This document shows, in pieces, positions 1 through 5,164 of a stretch of DNA of 5,164 nucleotides. Position 1 is the first letter of the stretch. The number at the start of each line of letters is the position of its first letter. The notes beneath the pieces are model-generated. The model did no database searches and was not told the origin of the DNA. It was given only the letters and a program-made list of their open reading frames with translations. The stretch covers positions 2,053 to 7,216 of the forward strand of contig DCST01000006.1 of the NCBI GenBank assembly GCA_002325765.1. The letters run 5' to 3'. The stretch is from a bacterium UBA1459. Lineage in GTDB: Bacteria > Pseudomonadota > Alphaproteobacteria > CAJXXZ01 > UBA1459. Position numbers and translations under genes: made by a program.

Positions 1-871
1 GACTATTAGCAAAAATAAACAGCAGAGCATTCTTTAAAAGAAAACTAAAATAGAAACATAAACTAGTAGCAACAAATAAAATCATAACAGATTTAATATT
101 TTGTATTTTATAAAAAATAGAAGCAAAAAAACCTATAATAAACTGACCCATACCAGCAAGAGTACTCATAGAATTATTTGAAAAACCAAAAAATGAACTA
201 AGTATAGGTTTTTGTAAAGATAGAAAGACAAGAGCAATACCAAGAAGAAAGCCTATACTTAAAGATAATACCCATAAACTTGCATTTGAAATACATTTTA
301 AAACAGAAGAAAAAATAACAGTAAAATTTCTTTTATAAGTAACCGATCGAAAGAAAAATAAAAATAATAAACCTGTACAAATATTAATAACTAAAATAGA
401 ATATAAAATAATATTTGCATTAAATAAAGAAATAATAAGTAATGTAATACAAGAAAAAACAGCTCCTATACCTGTAAAATTAGCAAATCCCACCTTATTA
501 TCTGACAATAAACCTAAACAGCCAAAAGAAATAGCTCCTTGCATACCAGAAACTAATCCTTGCATCGTACGAGAAAATAGAAATACCTCAATATTAATAG
601 GCCAAATGCAACCACAAATAAAAACAGCATTAACTAGAAATAATACTCCGCTTAATTTAACTATATTAAATCTTTCAAAATAAGAGCCGATAATTTTACC
701 AAAAGCTCCGGCAAATGTACTCATAGCTAGAGCTAAGTTATTTGCTTCTGGGGGTAAATTTAATAAGACATCTAAATATTTACTTAATACAATACAGACT
801 TTACTATAAGAATGAGCAGTACCTGTATATAAAATAGTAAATAAATACGCAAAAATAATTAAATATCTCAT
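1..871 (-). CDS. MFS transporter, Bcr/CflA-like (5' part; 3' end outside window)
   Basis: Reverse-strand translation from the ATG at 871 stays open for 290 codons to the window edge (base 1 is the first base of the next codon). Roughly nine to ten hydrophobic helices can be seen, for example near residues 4-17, 44-62, 72-92, 128-150, 153-174, 195-217, 235-254 and 259-278. The loop after helix 2 has a degenerate motif A of the major facilitator superfamily (G62, E66, R67). Helix 4 starts with SRTMQG (100-105), matching the R-x-x-Q-G motif B region. This layout, with a long loop after about residue 174, suits an inner-membrane proton-coupled exporter of the Bcr/CflA drug-resistance type or a related permease; the substrate cannot be read from sequence. 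Members are about 400 residues, so about 110 are missing. The start is fixed by an in-frame TGA at 890-892 just upstream; no Shine-Dalgarno is visible. It is transcribed divergently from the small heat-shock gene. Confidence 0.85.
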   Translation of the reverse strand, partial: MRYLIIFAYLFTILYTGTAHSYSKVCIVLSKYLDVLLNLPPEANNLALAMSTFAGAFGKIIGSYFERFNIVKLSGVLFLVNAVFICGCIWPINIEVFLFSRTMQGLVSGMQGAISFGCLGLLSDNKVGFANFTGIGAVFSCITLLIISLFNANIILYSILVINICTGLLFLFFFRSVTYKRNFTVIFSSVLKCISNASLWVLSLSIGFLLGIALVFLSLQKPILSSFFGFSNNSMSTLAGMGQFIIGFFASIFYKIQNIKSVMILFVATSLCFYFSFLLKNALLFIFANS

Positions 872-901
872 GCTTATATAATAAAATATTCATAAGAATT
901 A

Positions 902-907
902 ATTGTA
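902..907 (-). promoter_or_regulatory. Possible -10 box for the transporter gene
   Basis: On the minus strand this reads TACAAT, preceded by TATA, and lies about 30 bases upstream of the transporter ATG at 871. No convincing -35 hexamer sits 16-18 bases further upstream. In DNA this AT-rich such matches arise by chance, so this is only a candidate. Confidence 0.25.
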
Positions 908-930
908 TATATTTAAATAAAATAGACGAT

Positions 931-958
931 CTTGAAAGAATTAATAAAATACATTTAT
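931..958 (+). promoter_or_regulatory. Sigma-32-like heat-shock promoter for hsp20
   Basis: CTTGAAA at 931-937 is an exact match to the heat-shock sigma factor (RpoH) -35 consensus. About 12-14 bases later, CATTTAT (952-958) aligns with the CAT-T core of the RpoH -10 consensus (CCCCATNT), although the upstream cytosines are replaced by A/T. The pair lies 27 bases upstream of the hsp20 ATG and so predicts a short leader. Its place directly before a heat-shock gene supports it. The loss of the C-run could reflect the AT bias of the genome. Confidence 0.55.
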
Positions 959-984
959 AGTAAATATTTTTCTATAATTATTTT

Positions 985-1395
985 ATGGAAAGAAAAATAA
1001 TAGTAAGTAAAGAAGATAATTTAAATGCTTTGTTAGGATACGAAGATTTGCTAGAACGTATATTACTTATAAAAAATACAATGAATTATCCTCCATATAA
1101 TATTATTAGAAAAGATAGAGATATTATACTTGAAATAGCTTTAGCTGGATTTAATAAAGATGAGCTAATGATATCATTAAAAAATACAAGAGAACTTATT
1201 ATTACAGGTCAAAAAAAAAATAATGAAAGTAATGAATATTTATATAAAGGTATAGCGCAAAGATCATTTACAAAAACATTTATACTTTTTAATGATTTAA
1301 AAATAAAAGATATTCGGTTTATTAATGGTATGTTATATATACATATTTATAGAGAAAATAATGAAGAAACGATTGAAAATTTAATTATAAGTTAA
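985..1395 (+). CDS. hsp20: Small heat-shock protein, Hsp20/IbpA family
   Basis: This 136-residue protein is an ATP-independent holdase that binds unfolding cytoplasmic proteins and hands them to DnaK/ClpB. The length equals that of E. coli IbpA/IbpB. An N-terminal helical arm (about 1-33) is followed by the alpha-crystallin domain (about 35-122). Hallmarks of the IbpA class are YPPYNI at 35-40, ALAGF at 52-56, LYKGIAQRSFTKTF at 86-99 (IbpA has a closely similar segment) and INGMLYIHI at 113-121. The C-terminal tail is short and ends in a hydrophobic LII (133-135), which could act as the [IVL]-x-[IVL] oligomerisation motif, although the usual basic residues around it are absent. The ATG at 985 is preceded by a plausible RpoH promoter but no Shine-Dalgarno. 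The gene stands alone, divergent from the transporter and convergent with the tRNA gene 25 bases downstream. Confidence 0.93.
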   Translation: MERKIIVSKEDNLNALLGYEDLLERILLIKNTMNYPPYNIIRKDRDIILEIALAGFNKDELMISLKNTRELIITGQKKNNESNEYLYKGIAQRSFTKTFILFNDLKIKDIRFINGMLYIHIYRENNEETIENLIIS

Positions 1396-1420
1396 TATAT
1401 TATAGATTATTATTAAAAAA

Positions 1421-1493
1421 TGTCCTCAATGGGATTCGAACCCATGTTATCACATTGAAAGCGTGAGGTCCTAGGCCTCTAGACGATAAGGAC
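1421..1493 (-). tRNA. trnE: tRNA-Glu, anticodon UUC
   Basis: The reverse strand folds into a complete cloverleaf of 73 bases. The acceptor stem GTCCTTA/TGAGGAC has one G-T pair and a discriminator A. The D arm holds TAGAGGCCTAG. The anticodon stem TCACG/TGTGA carries loop CTTTCAA with anticodon TTC (1457-1459 on the complement). The T arm ATGGG/CCCAT carries loop TTCGAAT. The order and the D-arm sequence closely resemble bacterial tRNA-Glu. CCA is not encoded: the discriminator is followed on the minus strand directly by a run of six T, so a CCA-adding enzyme must finish it. That T run may also serve for termination. With UUC it reads GAA and GAG, and it could also supply Glu-tRNA for haem synthesis if that route exists. 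Confidence 0.97.
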
Positions 1494-1505
1494 AAATACA
1501 AATTT

Positions 1506-1514
1506 ATTGTATCA
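1506..1514 (-). promoter_or_regulatory. Extended -10 promoter element for tRNA-Glu
   Basis: The minus strand reads TGATACAAT, a good extended -10 (TGn plus TACAAT), with 12 bases between it and the first base of the tRNA. That places the transcription start only a few bases before the mature 5' end. No clear -35 hexamer stands at the usual distance, which extended -10 promoters tolerate. The box overlaps a small inverted repeat (ATACAA 1496-1501, TTGTAT 1507-1512), probably by chance. Confidence 0.45.
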
Positions 1515-1532
1515 TATTTTTTATCAAATATT

Positions 1533-1553
1533 TAAAAAATAAAGTATTTTTTA
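1533..1553. terminator. All-AT inverted repeat, possible secG terminator
   Basis: A perfect 9-base inverted repeat (TAAAAAATA 1533-1541, TATTTTTTA 1545-1553) has a three-base loop and begins six bases past the secG stop codon. On the minus strand its 3' arm contains a run of six T, so it could act as a weak intrinsic terminator of secG before the tRNA gene. The stem has no G-C pair, and such palindromes are frequent in AT-rich spacers, so function is uncertain. Confidence 0.3.
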
Positions 1554-1558
1554 TAAAA

Positions 1559-1801
1559 TTAAGACTTAAAATGCAAATAATAAAATAAATAAGTGAGAGA
1601 CATAGCTATAATTATATATACAAGAGATATAATAATAGTAAATCCTTTTAATGTATTACTATTTGTTTTAATTTGGCCAAATCGAGAAACTCGAGTAAAC
1701 ATACCCTCTTCACCTCTTTGTAGTAAAATAATGATAGTAAGTGTCATACAACATACAATATTTAATAGTAATAGTAGTTTAGATAAAAGAATCAATAACA
1801 T
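1559..1801 (-). CDS. secG: Probable protein-export membrane protein SecG, diverged
   Basis: This 80-residue protein has two membrane helices (about 3-27 and 53-76) joined by a polar cytoplasmic loop. That is the topology of SecG, the small non-essential subunit that helps SecA-driven export through SecYEG. The diagnostic part is the end of helix 1 running into IIILLQRGEEG (23-33), matching the family's I-L-L-Q-[RK] followed by a glycine-rich stretch. A loop (34-52) ending at TLKGF takes the place of the usual T-R-x-T before helix 2. The glycine run typical of the loop is reduced to G30 and G33, and the protein is at the short end of the family. The assignment therefore rests on the LLQRG motif, size and topology. 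The ATG at 1801 is the natural start; no Shine-Dalgarno is visible. It lies upstream of, and on the same strand as, the tRNA gene. Confidence 0.65.
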   Translation of the reverse strand: MLLILLSKLLLLLNIVCCMTLTIIILLQRGEEGMFTRVSRFGQIKTNSNTLKGFTIIISLVYIIIAMSLTYLFYYLHFKS

Positions 1802-1833
1802 AAATATAGTTTATATGAAATAAAATATAAATA

Positions 1834-1848
1834 ATATATATATATAAT
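1834..1848 (+). promoter_or_regulatory. Alternating AT run with TATAAT in the divergent spacer
   Basis: The 52-base spacer between secG and the next plus-strand gene is almost pure A/T and includes an alternating AT run (1834-1846) that ends in a perfect TATAAT (1843-1848). As a -10 it would put the transcription start at or inside the start codon at 1854, giving a leaderless message. If not a promoter, it may simply be easily melted DNA serving both divergent genes. No -35 box is recognisable. Confidence 0.25.
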
Positions 1849-1853
1849 ATTTT

Positions 1854-2264
1854 ATGATAATGTTATATGCGATAAATAATAATGATATGATTGAAATAAA
1901 TAAGAAAAATAATAGCATGTTTTTATTTAGTATAATAGGTGCTCCATTGCTTGCTCTTGCCATTAAAATAATAATTATATCGTTTATTATATATTATATA
2001 TCAACAGAAGATACTTTATTTATACAAAATAAAGATTTTTTTGAATATGAGCAAATAATAGATCATAATGATAAAATAAAATATCAGTTTATACTTATTG
2101 GTATATTTATATCTTTATTATTTATATTATATATAATAGTAATACTTATTCTATTATTTTTACAAAAAAAACAAGATATAAGCTATAACAAAAAACCTGA
2201 ATTAGTAATTTCATCTTCAAGCACACCAGATATTGTTCAAAATAGAGATATATTATTTTTATAA
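1854..2264 (+). CDS. Unrecognised two-helix membrane protein
   Basis: I do not recognise this 136-residue protein. Two strongly hydrophobic helices are visible (about 22-49, interrupted by K38, and 79-103). Lysines lie before the first helix (K17, K18) and after the second (K105, K106, K113, K114), while the loop between them (50-78) is acidic, with several D and E. By the positive-inside rule both ends are cytoplasmic and the loop is external to the inner membrane. A 33-residue polar tail with a serine run (SSSS, 120-123) ends the protein. The ATG at 1854 gives the longest frame; ATG codons at 1860 and 1887 are alternatives, and none has a Shine-Dalgarno. It lies 38 bases before the large membrane protein gene on the same strand, probably in one transcript, and its layout resembles that protein's N-terminus. 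Function unknown. Confidence 0.6.
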   Translation: MIMLYAINNNDMIEINKKNNSMFLFSIIGAPLLALAIKIIIISFIIYYISTEDTLFIQNKDFFEYEQIIDHNDKIKYQFILIGIFISLLFILYIIVILILLFLQKKQDISYNKKPELVISSSSTPDIVQNRDILFL

Positions 2265-2302
2265 AGTAATATTTTCGCAATTTTCTTATTTTATAAATAA
2301 TT

Positions 2303-4876
2303 ATGTTATTTTTATTATTCGCAAGTACACAAATTGTTAAGTCACCATTATACTCATTATCTAAACCTGAATATAAAAAACCTATACCTTTATTAATATT
2401 AATATGTATTATCTTATCTTCTATATTATTGTTAGTATCTGGGATTAGATATATTATTAAATCTGATACAGAAGATCCGGTATTTCTATCTTTAATTACT
2501 ATAGCATTTATAATACAATTAACTGCATTTATAACTTTTATAGTAGAAAATAGTAATACTAATGAAAATAAAAGGATAATCACATCTTTAGAGGATTTGA
2601 AAAAAGATCCAAATATTACAAAAACAAGAATGGTATCAAATTTATCTATTATGAATACAGATTCAAATGATATAATTGTAATGCCAGAAACAAAAAACAA
2701 TGAACAAGATATTATATTTATACCTATGAATGATATAGTGCTTAATCCAGGTATAGTTGCCTCACCATCACCTATGAACATAGGAACATTAACCAATAGT
2801 ATTATTAATACAAATAGCATAGAAAATATGGGTATTTTATTTAATAATAAAGGAATATCATTTATTTGGAGAAATCCTCATAGTGGATCAAATGAAAGCG
2901 TACCATTATCATTGACATATGAAAGTATTGTGCCACTAGGTATACAATTATTAGTAGAAAGTATTAATAACGCAAGTACATTACAAGAAATAAGAGATAT
3001 ATGTGAATATAATAATAGTCCTGATAGTCAGTTTAAATATTTATTTATAATAAAGTTCTTATATTTACCAAATACTCAAAGTATAAATGCATTAGTATTA
3101 CTTGAAGATCCAGAAGGTATAAGTAAAAATATAAAAAGCGGACAAACAATTGATTATACACATATTAAAACAGCAGATCATAGATTTGCTTTACTGTATA
3201 TAGTTGCAAATAATAGTAGTTTATCTATCAATAATGAATTATTAGATAAAGTGGTTACTTACAAAGATAAACCAGCGACAGAGAAAGAAATAAATATTTA
3301 TGATATTCATGAAAATGCATCATTAAGTCAGTATTTACGCAAATCTGATGGTGATATATATTCAATGGATAACTTTGTTGTTAGTAGAATATATAGTGAA
3401 TCTGATGGCTCTAAAGCTACAGGAATACTTGTAGAAATAGACAAAATATATAATTCATCAAATCTAACATCAGCTCAAATAAATAAATATACAGATATAT
3501 TATTTCTACCCGCATTAAAAGACAGTCAATATAAGGATATAGATTGGCAAAAAGTAAGTGCAGATCAATTAAAAATAACACCTATATCAAAATGGATTAA
3601 TTATGTTTATGAATTACCAGAAGGTATATTAAATAATTCAGATATTATAAAAATAATAACTTCTTATATGTTTTCTATTAAAGATAACTATGAGTATGAT
3701 ATCAATAAAAGCGAGAAAGAAAACATAGAAGAAGCTTTAAAAAAATGTGCACCTATGGGGCCAAGACCAAATAATACAGAAGAAATGAATAAATTTGCAA
3801 AACTCTTAAATGATTGGTTAAATTTTAAAAAAGGTACAAATGAAGTAGATTACTTAGATATAGCTACTGTTTTAAATATCAAAAACGACTCTTTGAAACA
3901 AATGCAAGAATTAATATATATTTTCATTTTATACTTGCCAGATTATAGTGCAGATATCATACAACATAAAAGTTTATCTGCAATACTATATTTAATAGTT
4001 ATATTTTTGGTAGCAAATAATAATTATTATATGTTATTTAATTTATTGCCATATTTACAAAAAAAACAACAAGATTTAGTTTTAATGGCATTAATTATAT
4101 ATGAGGCACCTATAGAATTATATTCAGAGCTTGATATAAATAACTTCATAAAAATATTATTTGAATTAAAAAACCAAAATATCCTAATATCTTTGCGCAT
4201 CCATAAATTTAATTTATTTAATTTAGATTATAAAAAAATAGAAGCACAAATAGTAATTAGTGAGTATATTAATAATTTATCATATGACCAGATTAGCGAA
4301 ATTAAAAGATCAAATTTCAGTTCATTAGATATTGAAGGTACAACAAAAACAATAGCAGATATATCTTATAAAGAAAATCTATTTACAAATATGGTAAAAA
4401 AAATAACAAAAGAACAAGTACCTTATTTATCTGATCAATTCTTACAAGATCTAGGTAAGGAGATTATATATTTAGAAGATCTTTCTGCATTAACAGGAGA
4501 TCAGGCTAAATTATTAACAAGAGACCAAATATTTCTATTACTGATTACTCCAACATCAGATAATACACAATTCTTATTTAATACAATAAATCCTAATGCA
4601 TTACAATATTTGAATAAAACTGCATTAAATGATGCTATTAATAAATTATATTTATATTTTGCAAATGATAATAATAACAACAATACATTTGATCCAGGAG
4701 ATACTATAACAACATCTGCAACAAATACATTAAGTGTAAAAGCAATATTAAAAGGTATATTTTCAATAGAAGATGTTAATGGAAATAAAATAATAATAAT
4801 GAATATGTATACATTATTAGATGCAAATAATAAGCAAAGAGTTGATGAAGCAATGTATCATTTAGGTGTTCAATAG
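2303..4876 (+). CDS. Large unrecognised membrane-anchored helical protein
   Basis: I do not recognise this 857-residue protein. A hydrophobic N-terminal stretch (1-8) and a lysine-rich segment (21-26) lead into two membrane helices (about 27-51 and 59-81) joined by a short acidic turn (SDTEDP, 54-59). The rest, about 775 residues, is probably cytoplasmic by the positive-inside rule. It has a polar linker (82-175), a mixed region (about 175-460), a largely helical region (about 490-785) and a small C-terminal part (786-857). Residues 556-585 are hydrophobic enough to be a third membrane segment or a buried helix. A nine-residue motif of the form L-[ST]-x-x-Q-I recurs six times, and an EF-hand-like loop sits at 789-800. 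Only a few cysteines are present and no catalytic motif is visible. The start is fixed by an in-frame TAA at 2294-2296, and the next methionine in frame is residue 110. The TAG stop lies inside tsaE on the other strand. It could be an effector, scaffold or surface protein of a lineage-specific family; that is a guess. Confidence 0.85.
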   Translation: MLFLLFASTQIVKSPLYSLSKPEYKKPIPLLILICIILSSILLLVSGIRYIIKSDTEDPVFLSLITIAFIIQLTAFITFIVENSNTNENKRIITSLEDLKKDPNITKTRMVSNLSIMNTDSNDIIVMPETKNNEQDIIFIPMNDIVLNPGIVASPSPMNIGTLTNSIINTNSIENMGILFNNKGISFIWRNPHSGSNESVPLSLTYESIVPLGIQLLVESINNASTLQEIRDICEYNNSPDSQFKYLFIIKFLYLPNTQSINALVLLEDPEGISKNIKSGQTIDYTHIKTADHRFALLYIVANNSSLSINNELLDKVVTYKDKPATEKEINIYDIHENASLSQYLRKSDGDIYSMDNFVVSRIYSESDGSKATGILVEIDKIYNSSNLTSAQINKYTDILFLPALKDSQYKDIDWQKVSADQLKITPISKWINYVYELPEGILNNSDIIKIITSYMFSIKDNYEYDINKSEKENIEEALKKCAPMGPRPNNTEEMNKFAKLLNDWLNFKKGTNEVDYLDIATVLNIKNDSLKQMQELIYIFILYLPDYSADIIQHKSLSAILYLIVIFLVANNNYYMLFNLLPYLQKKQQDLVLMALIIYEAPIELYSELDINNFIKILFELKNQNILISLRIHKFNLFNLDYKKIEAQIVISEYINNLSYDQISEIKRSNFSSLDIEGTTKTIADISYKENLFTNMVKKITKEQVPYLSDQFLQDLGKEIIYLEDLSALTGDQAKLLTRDQIFLLLITPTSDNTQFLFNTINPNALQYLNKTALNDAINKLYLYFANDNNNNNTFDPGDTITTSATNTLSVKAILKGIFSIEDVNGNKIIIMNMYTLLDANNKQRVDEAMYHLGVQ
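3464..4540 (+). other. Recurring nine-residue L-[ST]-x-x-Q-I motif in the large protein
   Basis: Six segments fit [LIV]-[ST]-x-[ADE]-Q-[ILVA]-x-x-hydrophobic: LTSAQINKY (388-396), VSADQLKIT (418-426), LSYDQISEI (659-667), ITKEQVPYL (701-709), LTGDQAKLL (730-738) and LTRDQIFLL (738-746). The last two share a leucine. The S/T followed by an acid and Q is a classic helix N-cap, so each copy probably starts a helix. Spacing is 30 residues between the first two and 29 between the fourth and fifth, but otherwise irregular. This suggests a degenerate helical-repeat (solenoid) fold rather than a fresh tandem duplication; the DNA copies are not identical. Confidence 0.5.
4667..4702 (+). other. EF-hand-like calcium-binding loop in the large protein
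   Basis: Residues 789-800 (DNNNNNTFDPGD) fit the 12-position EF-hand loop: D at 1, N at 3, N at 5, a hydrophobic residue (F) at 8, D at 9 and an acid (D) at 12. Position 6 is N, where G is usual. Helices are plausible before it (772-786) and, after a T/S-rich stretch, behind it (809-820). A much weaker second candidate begins at D840. The five consecutive asparagines come from a run of AAT/AAC codons, so a low-complexity origin is also possible. Confidence 0.45.
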
Positions 4877-5164
4877 TTTTATTGTATCTTTATTAAGATG
4901 AATATGACATCCGGATAATACATTATCTAATTTGTTTGCCCACTCAATAAAAATATATTTTGATGTTTCAAGAGCAGATAGTATTGCATTATAATTTATT
5001 TGAATATAACAATCAAAATGAAAAGCGTTTTCATATTCTAAGCAAAATGAAAAGGTAGGACTTATAATGGATATATCTGATAAAAAATATTTAACAAATG
5101 TTGTTTTGCCTGCTCCTAACTCACCATATAATAAAAATATTTTACTTTTTGATATTTTTTTTAT
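4862..5164 (-). CDS. tsaE: TsaE, ATPase of t6A tRNA modification (5' end outside window)
   Basis: The reverse strand from the window edge gives 100 codons ending in TAA (4862-4864). TsaE (YjeE) is the ATPase that, with TsaB and TsaD, drives transfer of threonylcarbamoyl to A37 of ANN-decoding tRNAs. Counting from the first visible codon, the Walker A loop is GELGAGKTT (14-22). The family signature SPTF is at 35-38, HFDCY at 49-53 takes the place of the usual H-F-D-x-Y-R, and IEWANKL at 73-79 is the conserved E-W segment before the C-terminus. The arginine normally following the tyrosine is isoleucine here. Family members are about 150 residues, so roughly 20-40 N-terminal residues lie beyond the edge. 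The gene converges on the large membrane protein gene and overlaps it by 15 bases: that gene's TAG stop is a leucine codon of tsaE on this strand. Confidence 0.93.
   Translation of the reverse strand: MKKISKSKIFLLYGELGAGKTTFVKYFLSDISIISPTFSFCLEYENAFHFDCYIQINYNAILSALETSKYIFIEWANKLDNVLSGCHIHLNKDTIKLLNT

Noticed and set aside
869..893. An upstream ATG (complement of 891-893) as start of the transporter.
   Set aside because: It is in another frame, and the transporter frame has a TGA at 890-892, so the ATG at 871 is the first usable start.
1593..1823. A 76-codon plus-strand frame opposite secG.
   Set aside because: It lies almost wholly over secG, which has family features; the frame itself has none.
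2146..2820. A 224-codon open frame on the minus strand, antisense to the start of the large membrane protein gene.
   Set aside because: It runs across the end of one plus-strand gene, the spacer and the start of the next, has no recognisable motif, and its hydrophobic composition is what the opposite strand of AT-rich coding DNA produces. The plus-strand frame continues for 857 codons.
4501..4683. A 60-codon minus-strand frame inside the large gene.
   Set aside because: Short, featureless and fully contained in a well-supported coding region.
4667..4684. The AAT/AAC trinucleotide run as a phase-variation tract.
   Set aside because: The units are mixed rather than pure and the repeat is a multiple of three, so slippage would only change asparagine number, not switch the gene off.
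1854..4876. The two membrane protein genes as halves of one broken gene.
   Set aside because: They lie in different frames, the second frame has a TAA (2294-2296) just before its own ATG, and the first has a normal polar C-terminus. At least two lesions would be needed to join them.
1..5164. CRISPR array, insertion sequence, phage or attachment-site signals, or TGA read as tryptophan.
   Set aside because: No evenly spaced direct repeats, transposase motifs or flanking inverted repeats were seen, the tRNA gene is intact without a neighbouring integrase or duplicated 3' end, and tryptophan is encoded by TGG with no in-frame TGA.

Overview
This very AT-rich window (GC looks close to a quarter by eye) has compact genes, short spacers, and standard bacterial housekeeping genes beside unrecognised membrane proteins. 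Tryptophan is read from TGG, and no gene reads through TGA, so the standard code applies. An IbpA-type small heat-shock protein, a strongly diverged SecG, a TsaE, a Bcr/CflA-like transporter and a tRNA-Glu without encoded CCA fit a reduced-genome, host-associated bacterium. An intracellular alphaproteobacterium of the Rickettsiales/Holosporales kind is my best guess. That placement is an inference from composition and gene content, not shown by any single marker.

Layout. Positions 1-871 (minus) hold the first 290 codons of a major facilitator transporter whose 3' end lies outside the window. A 113-base divergent spacer follows, carrying a heat-shock-type (sigma-32-like) promoter for the small heat-shock protein gene at 985-1395 (plus). 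The tRNA-Glu(UUC) gene at 1421-1493 and secG at 1559-1801 are both on the minus strand, each with its own candidate signals. A 52-base divergent spacer separates secG from two plus-strand genes: a 136-residue two-helix membrane protein (1854-2264) and, 38 bases on, an 857-residue protein (2303-4876) with two N-terminal membrane helices and a long, mostly helical C-terminal part. The end of that large gene overlaps by 15 bases the end of a convergent tsaE gene (4862-5164, minus), cut by the window edge at its 5' side.

The housekeeping genes act in separate processes: protein quality control, protein export, glutamate decoding and the t6A tRNA modification. The unexplained part is the pair at 1854-4876. 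It is probably cotranscribed, and both products are predicted to sit in the inner membrane with similar two-helix modules. The large protein carries a recurring nine-residue helix-start motif and one good EF-hand-like loop near its C-terminus. I recognise no family for either protein, and this pair is where undescribed biology is most likely.
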